From NCBI GenBank assembly GCA_945949045.1, contig CAMFDG010000014.1, forward strand, positions 1 through 44,956: DNA of 44,956 nucleotides. The letters are read 5' to 3'. This stretch comes from an uncultured Lachnospiraceae bacterium. Lineage in GTDB: Bacteria > Bacillota > Clostridia > Lachnospirales > Lachnospiraceae. The notes under the pieces are model-generated. The model was not told where the DNA came from, searched no databases, and saw nothing but the letters and a program-made list of their open reading frames with translations. The translations under genes and the position numbers were made by a program. Shown here one piece after another: positions 1 through 7,591 of this stretch (positions are counted from its first letter, which is position 1; each line of letters starts with the position of its first letter).

Positions 1-1347
1 TTGGATATTTAAGTCTTTAACACCTGTAAATCCATATTTAACGACAACGACATCATCGCCATATGCGGCGATACTTACCATTACATAATTTAATGCAGAA
101 TTATTTGATGTTACCTTAAACACTGCTGTTCCTGCATTTGTTGCCGTGAATGTCTCTGCAACACCTGCCGTTGCTGTAACTGTAGATCCAACTGTTGCTG
201 CTTCTGCCAACACACCTTCACCAGAAGTCAATGTAAATGTTAATACATTAGAAGAAACATCGTCATTCAGTTTCTTCTGATTCTGATCCAAAACATTAAT
301 TACTACAGAGGCCTTGTTGTTTGCTGCATTTGTTTTTGATGCCTTTAATACGCTGCTTGAATCAATTGCTAAAGAACTAGCCTTTGCGGCTGCAGTGACT
401 GTAATTGTGAACACTTGACTTGCATTTGAGGAAGTCACTTTTACCTGTGCAGTTCCTTCGGCAACAGTAGTGATTGCTCCGGTCTTAGCATCAACAACTA
501 ATACGGCAGGATCTAACGACTCATAGGATACGTTTGTTCCATTGGTTGCCACAGACTTTGTGCCATACTGATCAACAATCTGTGCATACAACTTTGCTGT
601 TGTTGCATTCTTTGCAACAGTAGTAGTTACTGTTGTAGGCCAAGTTGTAATTGTTGTATCGCTCACTGTAACACCAAGAATAGATGATGCTGTAGAAGTA
701 GAGCCAGTAACAGTAAATGTTTCAGACTTGATTTCAGCACCAGTTGTTGGATTTACATAGGAAATTGTAACATATGTTAACACACCATTTCCAAGTGTAA
801 TTTTTCCATCAGCAGTAATAGAAACATTTGATGCAAACGTTACTGTTGTTGAATCAGTAATATCCAATCCATTCTCATCATATACAGTGTATTTAATCTT
901 TTCCGCTGAATCAGCTTTAACAACCTGATTTGTAGCTACAATCTTTGCCACAGCACCTTTTACGAAATTGCATTTTGCAGTGAATGATTCATCATTCAAT
1001 ACAGCAGATACAGTATACTCTGTTCCAGATGTAAGCTCGCTATAAAGTTCGATAGTAGCAATGGTCTTTGTCTCATCTAATGTTACCTTCTGGATAGCAA
1101 CCTTAGCGCCATTTGCATCTGTTAAAGTAAAGTTCTCTTTTGTAACATCTGCGATAGGGCTTGCAAACTTAACAGTGAGCTTCTTAGGTGTCTGAGCCTT
1201 AAACTCAGTAATTGCATTCTTAACCGTAACCTTGCAATACAGAGACTTAGAATATCTCTTAGCACCCTTCTTTGTAGACTTAGCGTAAGTTACCTTAACC
1301 GGATATTTGCACTGTGAAATAATTGTAAATGCCGGATTTTTCAAGCA
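1..1347 (-). pseudogene. Ig-like repeat surface protein, 5'-truncated and running off the window
   Basis: The minus strand is open from a TAA at 1348-1350 to the window edge, about 448 codons, with no interruption. The product is rich in Thr, Val, Ala and Ser and contains several Ig-like (Big_2 or invasin-like) beta-sandwich modules, for example around a VDQYG motif and a VDAKTGAITTVAEGTAQVKV stretch. Such modules are typical of secreted or cell-wall-anchored proteins. There is no ATG before very late in the frame, no signal peptide and no ribosome binding site. The only early candidate start is a TTG at 1342-1344 with nothing like a Shine-Dalgarno upstream. The first residues already look like the second half of an Ig-like module (ending YCKVTVKN). 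I infer that the 5' end has been lost, or that this is a silent cassette. Codon use is more AT-rich than in the neighbouring genes. The 3' end lies outside the window. Confidence 0.7.
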
Positions 1348-1436
1348 TTAGAAATCTATTCTATGAATAAGAACGTGATAAAAGCAACATATAATATTCA
1401 GATAAGAGACAAGAAAGTGACAAATAGATCCTATCG

Positions 1437-1720
1437 TGGGCGATGGAAGCATAGTTCTGTTTCTGTCGCCCTTTTTTCTGTGACTTTTCATTTTGCAGTG
1501 GGCGGAGGTCGCTTGGACGAACCTGCGTCGCCCATTTTTTTGAGTAATTATACATTCTTGTGGGCGGAGGAGAAGCAAATCAGCCCGTGAAGCCCAGTTT
1601 TCATATTTTAAACGAGTTTCGGTGGGCGGAGGAGAGAAGATTCAGTCCGTAAGGCCCAATTTGCATATCCCAAACGAATTCCAGTGGGCGGGAGAACTAA
1701 GATCCAGCATCTATCGCCCA
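1437..1720. repeat. Dyad array A1: five TGGGC(G)/(C)GCCCA units, exact 62-bp period
   Basis: Five units begin at 1437, 1499, 1561, 1623 and 1685, exactly 62 bp apart. Each opens with TGGGCG and ends 36 bp later with CGCCCA or GCCCA (the first ends TCGCCC followed by T), giving a dyad with about 24 bases between the arms. A 26-bp AT-rich linker follows; in the first two units it begins with a run of six or seven T. The inner bases are poorly conserved between units, except a GGAGGAGA stretch in units 3 and 4. No open frame explains the pattern. The same 36-bp span occurs in the arrays at 1876, 28432 and 44637. Confidence 0.85.
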
Positions 1721-1875
1721 TTTCATCATCTTGGTATTGAAACCTGGTATTGGAAGGATCAAATCATATTTTCTAGAACTAGGTAAATGCGGTAAAGTGG
1801 AACAGATATATGATCCCCGCGGGATTCGTTATAGCCCGTGAAATGATAATTGTTTTTTAGCATAGATTCTTCTCT

Positions 1876-2104
1876 TGGGCGTATGTGTCAGTTGCGTTTG
1901 CCCCACGCCCATTTTTCAGCATTTTATTACCGAAAAATTGCGTAATTGGGCGTGTAGATAAATAACTCAGTCTGCACGCCCACAGTTTCATTATTTCACG
2001 GGATGCAAACATCAAATTTTTCAGCCACGCCCAAAACATCAAATTTCAGACGAAAAATCGTAGTAAAATGGGCAGTGTGTTTTGGTTTTTCATATATATG
2101 CCCA
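1876..2104. repeat. Dyad array A2: units on a 71-bp spacing
   Basis: Clear dyads are TGGGCGT/ACGCCCA at 1876-1911, TGGGCGTG/CACGCCCA at 1947-1982 (71 bp later) and TGGGCA/TGCCCA at 2069-2104. A degenerate unit spans 1998-2033, where the right arm CACGCCCA is intact but the left arm is only CACGGGAT; it starts 71 bp before the last unit. Every unit spans 36 bp. The stem bases after TGGGC differ from unit to unit but stay complementary. The segment from 1721 to 1875 shows only a possible decayed unit and no gene. Confidence 0.75.
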
Positions 2105-2277
2105 AAGCGTTCAATAATTTTATATAGTGAAAATAAGTAACAGACAAGTAACAACTCCATTTAACCGGTATTTTCCGGCAGAAAAGCACTGTAAAGTGAA
2201 GCTTTTGATGAAGATTTTGATGAAAAGATGGGCATTTTCGATCATATATTGGTAGAAAGAGCTAACAAGGTGGTACT

Positions 2278-2436
2278 ATGGATTCTTGTACCAATTTGTA
2301 TTTCCTCTCGACGATTGCCTGTGGATTGGCAGAATGTCTCTCGGAGAAGGAAGTGGCGGTGCTGGCGGCAAATCTGGTTGTTTTAAGCGATATACTTGCT
2401 AATCTGATCGCAAGGAATGAGAATTGTAAAGAATAG
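2278..2436 (+). CDS. Small DUF6774-like protein (52 aa)
   Basis: This short frame starts at an ATG preceded by AAGGTGG with good spacing and ends in TAG just before a terminator hairpin. The product begins MDSCTNLYFLSTIACGLAEC and continues LSEKEVAVLAANLVVLSDILANLIAR, an amphipathic helical pattern with three cysteines (one more near the C-terminus). From memory it matches the small clostridial family DUF6774, which often has the order cysteine-rich start, LAECL, then a D-L-A-L-A helix; a profile search was not possible. Function is unknown. It converges on the recombinase gene and shares its terminator. Confidence 0.65.
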   Translation: MDSCTNLYFLSTIACGLAECLSEKEVAVLAANLVVLSDILANLIARNENCKE

Positions 2437-2440
2437 GAAA

Positions 2441-2475
2441 GAATGAGCTGAGGGTGACTTCAGCTCATTCTTTTA
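2441..2475 (+). terminator. Intrinsic terminator shared by converging genes
   Basis: The stem AATGAGCTGA (2442-2451) pairs with TCAGCTCATT (2460-2469) around an 8-base loop and is followed by CTTTTATT. It lies 5 bases after the small DUF6774-like gene and directly beside the stop codon of the opposing recombinase, so it may serve both strands, although the T-run is better on the plus strand. Confidence 0.75.
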
Positions 2476-2476
2476 T

Positions 2477-3532
2477 TCAAATCTGGTTGATGGCATCCAC
2501 AAGCTCGTGGATATCCAGATGGGTGTAGACCCGCTCTGTCAGTGACATGGCGCCGGAGTGTCCGACGATTTTCTTGATGGTGGTCTGGTCCACGTGGGCA
2601 TCTGCCAGCATGGAAATGGTGGTATGGCGGCAGCAGTGCGGGGTGCGGTCGATGCCCAGACGGTGCAGCAGTGGTTTAAAGACGTTGACATAGTAGTTGT
2701 GGTAGGTAAAATGTACACTGTCCAGCGTGTGGATGAGGTATTCGCTGTGGGAGCAGTCGTGGTACCAGCCGTCGTAGAAGGGAAGAACCTTGTCTGCGAT
2801 GGGGACCTTGCGGATTCCGTTTTCTGTTTTGCTGTCGATGACATCGAAGTACTGTTGGTCCAGATGGACATTTTCCTTTTTCAGATCCAGCAGCTCAGAT
2901 ACCCGGACACCGTTGTAGAGCAGCATGAGAATGGTCTGATAATAGCGGTCCTCCTGATGCTCCCAGACCAGATCGATCTCCTCCTGAGAAAAACGATCAC
3001 GTTCTGTTTTATTAGGGTTGCGATCCTTATACTTAACAATATTGACAAATTCGGAGTAGTCCTTTACTACAATTTCGTGCTTCATGGCATAATCGTAGAG
3101 CTGGTTGAACAAGACCCGGACCTTTTTCAGTGTCGGATAGTTTTTACCGCAGTGGTCGATTACATTCTGCAGGTCGTCCAGCCTAAGATTGCGAAAAGGG
3201 TTGTCTGCAATATCCTCGCAGACGGCATAGGCGGCGCGGTATCCTTTGATATTGGATTCGGAGGTGGTGGAATATTTTTCCTCGGACCAGCGTTTGTAGA
3301 TATCGGAAAAGGTGAGCTTTAAGGCGGCTCCGTCAATCGGGTATTCGTTGTATCTTGCCAGAATCTGCAGTGCCTCGGCCCGGGTGGGAGCATAGCCCAG
3401 AATCTGATAATGCTGTATGTGTTTTCCGGTATTGTCATCGATGTGCCAGCCGGTGGTAATGCGGGCGGCATAGGGTCTCCTTCGGTTGCCGGAGAGTTTG
3501 ACAACTCCGCCGTATCCATTTGGTAATCTCAT
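2477..3532 (-). CDS. Tyrosine recombinase / phage-type integrase
   Basis: This 351-residue protein has the full tyrosine recombinase plan. An N-terminal arm-binding-like region (about 1-70) is followed by a SAM-like core-binding domain (about 73-165) and a C-terminal catalytic domain (about 180-345). The catalytic residues are all present: R210 in GVRVSELL, K235 in the beta-hairpin, H299 and R302 in PHCCRHT, H325 in VGHSG and the nucleophile Y336 in RVYTHLD. The ATG is preceded by AAAGGATG. Length and order match integrases of clostridial integrative elements. No excisionase or other element genes are nearby and no attachment site was recognised, so the mobile element may be decayed, or the enzyme may act on local repeats. 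The adjacent headless surface gene and dyad arrays make a role in local rearrangement possible but unproven. Confidence 0.9.
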   Translation of the reverse strand: MRLPNGYGGVVKLSGNRRRPYAARITTGWHIDDNTGKHIQHYQILGYAPTRAEALQILARYNEYPIDGAALKLTFSDIYKRWSEEKYSTTSESNIKGYRAAYAVCEDIADNPFRNLRLDDLQNVIDHCGKNYPTLKKVRVLFNQLYDYAMKHEIVVKDYSEFVNIVKYKDRNPNKTERDRFSQEEIDLVWEHQEDRYYQTILMLLYNGVRVSELLDLKKENVHLDQQYFDVIDSKTENGIRKVPIADKVLPFYDGWYHDCSHSEYLIHTLDSVHFTYHNYYVNVFKPLLHRLGIDRTPHCCRHTTISMLADAHVDQTTIKKIVGHSGAMSLTERVYTHLDIHELVDAINQI

Positions 3533-3767
3533 TTTATTTCATCCTTTCTTGTGTATATTGTATGGTAGAGTAGTATGTTTTTATCATACTCGTGTTTGTC
3601 CCGGGATGCAGACATTAAGTTAGTGAGAACGTTCCTATTGCCATGAGCAGAGTCCGTTGTCATGGTTTGTCTTGCGGAGAAAGGTAAAAAGTGACAGACT
3701 TGGAATACAGGCAATTTGACATAATATGTATCAAAAAATTAAAAAAGAAGGCATTGACATTTTACCC

Positions 3768-3796
3768 TTGACATTTGGTTTGTTATGTATTATATT
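3768..3796 (+). promoter_or_regulatory. Sigma-70/A promoter of the PD-(D/E)XK gene
   Basis: TTGACA (3768-3773), a 17-base spacer and TATATT (3791-3796) lie 75 bases upstream of the ATG at 3872. A second TTGACA at 3754 has no matching -10 at proper spacing. The rest of 3533-3767 is the upstream region of the divergent recombinase and shows no further gene. Confidence 0.75.
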
Positions 3797-3871
3797 ATAT
3801 ATACAAACAGATGTTCGAACTATTCTATAGCGCGCAAATTCAATCATACAACAGAATAGAGGGGAAGTACG

Positions 3872-4819
3872 ATGGAGAAAAGGGTACAGTGGCATCCGGG
3901 CTTTTGCGCGGCCATGGAATTGGAACTCTGGGAGAACCATGGAGATTTGGAGTACGAGAGAGAGTATAATCTCAGCAGGAAACCGCTTCAGGCAGATTTA
4001 CTTGTAATTAAAAAGAAGCAGGAAACCACGATAAGCAATGAAATCGGGGCACTGTTTCGAAAGTGGAATATTATGGAGTATAAGTCTCCGGAAGATTCCA
4101 TGAACATTGATGATTTCTATAAGGTAAATGCTTATGCATGTTTGTTTAAGGCACAGGAGAGACAGATAAACAGCTGTCCGGCAGGGAATATAACAATTAC
4201 CATGATCAGACAGTCTTATCCGAAAGGTATGGTTCAGGCACTGGAGGAGGAAGGGTTTTCAATTACTGAGAGAAATAAAGGGATTTATGAGTTGCAGGGA
4301 AACCTTCTGTTTCAGACACAGATCATTGTATGTGACAGATTAGAGCAGACGGATCATGTATGGCTGCGTTCGTTGACGAACCGGATAGAACGGCAGGAGT
4401 TCGATACGCTTGTGGATAACATTATTCGCTTGAGGGAACCATACGAAAAGGAATGTGCGGATGCTGTTCTTGAAGTGGTGACAAATGCGAACTGGACGGA
4501 TATTGAAGAGTGGAAGGAGGATGTGATTATGTGCGAGGCGCTGGCAAGTATTATGGAGCCTGAGATTGAGAAGGAAAAAGAAAAAGCTAAGAAGGCTGGC
4601 TGGGCTGAGGGTCACGAAGAGGGTCGAGCACAGGGTCGGGCAGAGGGCCGGGCAGAGGGCCGGGCAGAAGGCCGGGCAGAAGGCCATGAAGAAGGGTGGA
4701 AAGAGGGCATCGAATTTGCTAAACAGGTCATAAAGCTGGATGCACAGGGGTATGATGCTTCTGAAATCGCTGAAAAAACCGGTATTACAGAACAGCAGAT
4801 TCGTGCAATTTTGGCATGA
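3872..4819 (+). CDS. PD-(D/E)XK nuclease-family (Rpn/transposase-like) protein with AEGR repeat tail
   Basis: The ATG has GAGGGGA upstream. The 315-residue product has an N-terminal region with the spacing of a PD-(D/E)XK core: E-rich helix, QADLLVIKK (first acidic residue), then NIMEYKSPED with the E-x-K pair near residue 69, then a YKVNAYACL helix. This is the pattern of the Rpn/PDDEXK transposase-like family common in Firmicutes, often mis-named in databases. Residues about 232-275 are a charged helical linker rich in EKEKAKKAGWAEGHEEG and AEGR repeats. The C-terminus (about 288-315, YDASEIAEKTGITEQQIRAIL) looks like a small helix-turn-helix motif. Rpn proteins are implicated in DNA cleavage and phage defence; activity of this copy is inferred only. 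It sits just upstream of the Wadjet operon. Confidence 0.7.
   Translation: MEKRVQWHPGFCAAMELELWENHGDLEYEREYNLSRKPLQADLLVIKKKQETTISNEIGALFRKWNIMEYKSPEDSMNIDDFYKVNAYACLFKAQERQINSCPAGNITITMIRQSYPKGMVQALEEEGFSITERNKGIYELQGNLLFQTQIIVCDRLEQTDHVWLRSLTNRIERQEFDTLVDNIIRLREPYEKECADAVLEVVTNANWTDIEEWKEDVIMCEALASIMEPEIEKEKEKAKKAGWAEGHEEGRAQGRAEGRAEGRAEGRAEGHEEGWKEGIEFAKQVIKLDAQGYDASEIAEKTGITEQQIRAILA
4621..4690 (+). repeat. In-frame 12-bp tandem repeat (AEGR coding)
   Basis: A unit close to GGCCGGGCAGAG is repeated about five times, coding for A-E-G-R. The copies are nearly identical, so the length of this stretch is likely to vary by slippage in steps of four residues without breaking the frame. Confidence 0.85.
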
Positions 4820-4839
4820 AGTAAATTTTTGTGAACATG

Positions 4840-4877
4840 AACCGGATAAAATCGGAGCTGGATTTCCGGCTCCGGTT
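4840..4877 (+). terminator. Weak terminator-like hairpin before the Jet promoter
   Basis: AACCGGA (4840-4846) pairs with TCCGGTT (4871-4877), with a nested GGAGC/GCTCC stem inside. It is followed by AAAATG and not by a T-run, so it would be a poor intrinsic terminator. It separates the PD-(D/E)XK gene from the Jet promoter at 4886. Confidence 0.4.
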
Positions 4878-4885
4878 AAAATGCA

Positions 4886-4915
4886 TTGACACAGCAGTTA
4901 CGAAAGCACTATAAT
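4886..4915 (+). promoter_or_regulatory. Promoter of the jetABCD operon
   Basis: TTGACA (4886-4891), an 18-base spacer and TATAAT (4910-4915), a full consensus match. The TTG at 4886 that formally opens the jetA frame is the -35 box itself, so it cannot be the translation start of this transcript. Confidence 0.85.
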
Positions 4916-4948
4916 GATACAGAAGTTGAAAATCAGAAGGAGAAAGCT

Positions 4949-6433
4949 TTGCAGGTAACGGATAAATTAACAAAGGCTCTTACAGAAGCAAAATATCTGA
5001 ATGCGGATAATGTCAGCCGGTATCGCTGCATTATGCGCATTTTTTTTGAAAATTATGAGAAACTGCGATACTGGCTGTATCAGGAGGATGTCTATGAACA
5101 GATGGTGAGGGACCCCTTCTTCGCAGACTATAAGATGGAGCAGTGTCAGCAGGATCTGGCGATGCTGGTGGAGTGGAAGAATCTGAATACGATCCAGGAT
5201 ACCAGAAGGGTTTCTTCCATTGAGGAATTCAAAAACAAGAAATTCCGATATCAGATGTCGGAGTACAGTGTGGAAATTGAGCGTCTGGTGGTCCGTCTGG
5301 AGAACCTGTTTATCGAGGGAGCATCTTTAGAGCCGACACTTTTGGAGCGGATTCGTACGGAAATCGCCCGTTTTCCGCAGATGGCGAAAGAGGATACCAA
5401 CAGGGTTTATACCTGGTGGACAGATTTGAACAATGATTTTGAACGTTTGAATCAGAATTATAAGGATTATATGCGTGATTTAAACAGCGTGAAGGCAGAA
5501 GAAATGATGCACACCAAGCAGTTTCTGGTGTTTAAGGATCGGCTGGTGGAGTACCTGCGCAGCTTTATCAAGGGCCTGCAGCGGAATGTCGGGGTGATTG
5601 AAGAAGATCTAAGAGGGCTGGATCCTCTGGTCAGGCAGCAGGTCTTCGAGAAAATTGTCCAATATGAGCTTTCCATTCCCCGTATGGATGTGGAAATTTC
5701 CCGGGAAAAGCTGGAGGCAAAAGTACAGGGGCGCTTTCGGAGCATCTGTGACTGGTTTGTTCCCACCGGCGGAGAGGAAAATGAAGCGGGGAAGCTTTTT
5801 GATACAACCAACGAGATTATCCGCAGGATTACCAGGTATGCGGCTCAGCTCAGTGAGAGGAATGCCATGGGGGCGAACCGCAGAGAAGAATACCGCAAAG
5901 TGGCGGAGCTGTTCTTAAAATGCAAGGATGTACAGCAGGCACATCGAATGTCAGCCATGGTGTTTGGCCTGGAACGGCCGTATCACCTGAAGGGCGATCT
6001 TGTGCGGGAAACCGACAGTATGAACCAGGGGGTATATGAAGAGCCGCCCTATGCGGTTACCCTGAAGCCCCGTGTGCGGAACTATCGGGAGAAATCCAGA
6101 CGAAGCGCTATTCGGGAATCGGCACAGGAGAAGCAAAGAACCAGGCTTCAGCTGATCGAAGAGCAGAAAAGGGATCAAAAGAAGCTGCGGGAGCTGGAGA
6201 AGGATGGACGGATTGATTTTGCATCCCTTCCGGTGATCGATGCGCATATTCGGGAAATTCTGCTCAAGTGGATTTCGGATGCCATGGAGGATCCTTTAGG
6301 AACCTCTATGACGGAGGATGGACGCCGTTTCCAGCTGGATATGACAAGAAGGAAGGAACGGTGTGTCGTACATTGTGAGGATGGAAATTTTACCATGCCC
6401 AGGTTGGCCCTCGTCTTTCAGGAGGAAGCATAG
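4949..6433 (+). CDS. jetA: Wadjet component JetA (kleisin-like, DUF5716-type)
   Basis: First gene of a four-gene Wadjet operon, 494 residues from a TTG start at 4949. I chose this start because it has AAGGAG seven bases upstream and lies just downstream of the TTGACA/TATAAT promoter at 4886-4915; earlier in-frame codons fall inside the promoter. The protein is mostly helical with conserved-looking aromatic helices (IMRIFFENYEKLRYWLYQEDVYE), a long middle coiled region and a basic stretch (about 375-415) before a small C-terminal domain. In Wadjet systems JetA is the kleisin that bridges the JetC SMC-like heads and binds JetB. From memory the family is DUF5716, found in the variant usually called type III; the subtype is not confirmed. 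jetB starts directly after its stop codon. Confidence 0.8.
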   Translation: MQVTDKLTKALTEAKYLNADNVSRYRCIMRIFFENYEKLRYWLYQEDVYEQMVRDPFFADYKMEQCQQDLAMLVEWKNLNTIQDTRRVSSIEEFKNKKFRYQMSEYSVEIERLVVRLENLFIEGASLEPTLLERIRTEIARFPQMAKEDTNRVYTWWTDLNNDFERLNQNYKDYMRDLNSVKAEEMMHTKQFLVFKDRLVEYLRSFIKGLQRNVGVIEEDLRGLDPLVRQQVFEKIVQYELSIPRMDVEISREKLEAKVQGRFRSICDWFVPTGGEENEAGKLFDTTNEIIRRITRYAAQLSERNAMGANRREEYRKVAELFLKCKDVQQAHRMSAMVFGLERPYHLKGDLVRETDSMNQGVYEEPPYAVTLKPRVRNYREKSRRSAIRESAQEKQRTRLQLIEEQKRDQKKLRELEKDGRIDFASLPVIDAHIREILLKWISDAMEDPLGTSMTEDGRRFQLDMTRRKERCVVHCEDGNFTMPRLALVFQEEA

Positions 6434-7591
6434 ATGAAGGAATTGGAAATTCTGCTGAGCAGACGGTGGGTGCTTAAGGCAGAGGAGAAGGATCTTTATT
6501 ACCGCATCAGGGATGCGATCGGTGAAGTGCGGAAATTCGCGTCGGACAAGCTGGGGTGTCAGGTGACGGAAAATGCTCTTTTGGTGAAGCTGGAAAAAAT
6601 ACCCGTGATTCCGCAGACATTTATGGGAATCCAGCAGTTTTCCTCCCGGGAGGAGTATGCGTTTTTGTGTATTCTTTTGATGTTTCTGGAGGATAAGGTC
6701 CCGGGAGATCAGTTTATTCTGTCACAGCTGACGGAATATATTGCGTCCAATATGCCGGGGGAACCTGTAGACTGGACATCCTACACCTGTAGACGAAGAC
6801 TCATCAGAGTGCTGCGTTTTTGTGTGGAGCAGGGAATCCTGCACATTACGGATGGAAGTGATGACACCTTTATGGAGGATGCACAGGGGGAGGTTTTGTA
6901 TGAAAATACCGGGGTTTCCCGCTATTTCATGCGTAATTTCTCGAAGGATATTATGTCCTATGGCAGTCCGGAGGATTTTCTGGAGAGTGACTGGTTTGCC
7001 ATGGATGAGGACCGCGGAATTGCGAGACGCCACCGGGTATACAAGCGTATGCTGTTTGAACCGGGAATGTACCGGGAGGAAGGCTCGCAGGAGGATTTTG
7101 AGTATTTGAAATACTACGGGAGGCGTCTTGAGGAGGATCTGGAGCAGAATTTTGACTGCCACGTGCATATGCACCGAGGGAGTGCCTATGTGATGCTGGG
7201 AGAGGACTGCCACATGGGAGAGGCTTTTCCGGGAAACAATGTGCTTTCCGATATTATACTGCTGGTTCTGGCGGGAATTAGGCGGCGGGTGGAGCAAAAG
7301 GCATGGAGTCTGCAAAAGGATGAGGTCTGCATTGCAGATGCTGTGGAATTTGAGCAGCTGCTCAGGGAAGTAAAGAAAACCCATGGAGCAGGATTTTCAA
7401 AAAATTACCGGGAAATGTCCGAGGGAGAATTTGTGAATACGGTTATGGATGCCATGGAGCTGTGGAGATTTATCAAGAGAGAGGAAAACGCCCATCAGGT
7501 GGAAATTTATCCGGCAGCAGGCAAGCTAAAGGGGGAGTACCCAAAGGATTTTGAAAGTTCGAATACTGGAGGAGTAGAGGATGAACAGTAG
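6434..7591 (+). CDS. jetB: Wadjet component JetB (KITE-like, DUF6063-type)
   Basis: A 385-residue protein whose ATG follows the jetA TAG with no gap, with AGGAGG upstream inside jetA. Such coupling suggests fixed stoichiometry with JetA. The protein is predicted helical and winged-helix-like, matching the accessory KITE-type subunit that sits on the kleisin in Wadjet and MukBEF-like complexes. I recall the family as DUF6063 but could not check. The N-terminal part (RWVLKAEEKDLYYRIRDAIG) is the best conserved-looking section. Its last 11 bases overlap the start of jetC. Assignment rests mainly on gene order, size and the certain identity of JetC and JetD. Confidence 0.75.
   Translation: MKELEILLSRRWVLKAEEKDLYYRIRDAIGEVRKFASDKLGCQVTENALLVKLEKIPVIPQTFMGIQQFSSREEYAFLCILLMFLEDKVPGDQFILSQLTEYIASNMPGEPVDWTSYTCRRRLIRVLRFCVEQGILHITDGSDDTFMEDAQGEVLYENTGVSRYFMRNFSKDIMSYGSPEDFLESDWFAMDEDRGIARRHRVYKRMLFEPGMYREEGSQEDFEYLKYYGRRLEEDLEQNFDCHVHMHRGSAYVMLGEDCHMGEAFPGNNVLSDIILLVLAGIRRRVEQKAWSLQKDEVCIADAVEFEQLLREVKKTHGAGFSKNYREMSEGEFVNTVMDAMELWRFIKREENAHQVEIYPAAGKLKGEYPKDFESSNTGGVEDEQ

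Noticed and set aside
1437-2104. Integron-type attC sites next to a tyrosine recombinase
   Set aside because: The dyads lack the conserved attC core and there are no cassettes between units; the recombinase lacks an obvious IntI-type extra segment. Similar arrays lie far from any recombinase.
2558-3322. Plus-strand frame of 254 codons opposite the recombinase
   Set aside because: The opposite strand carries all catalytic motifs of a tyrosine recombinase; this frame has no recognisable motif.
4886-4948. TTG at 4886 as the jetA start
   Set aside because: It is the -35 box of a perfect promoter; the transcript would begin near 4922.
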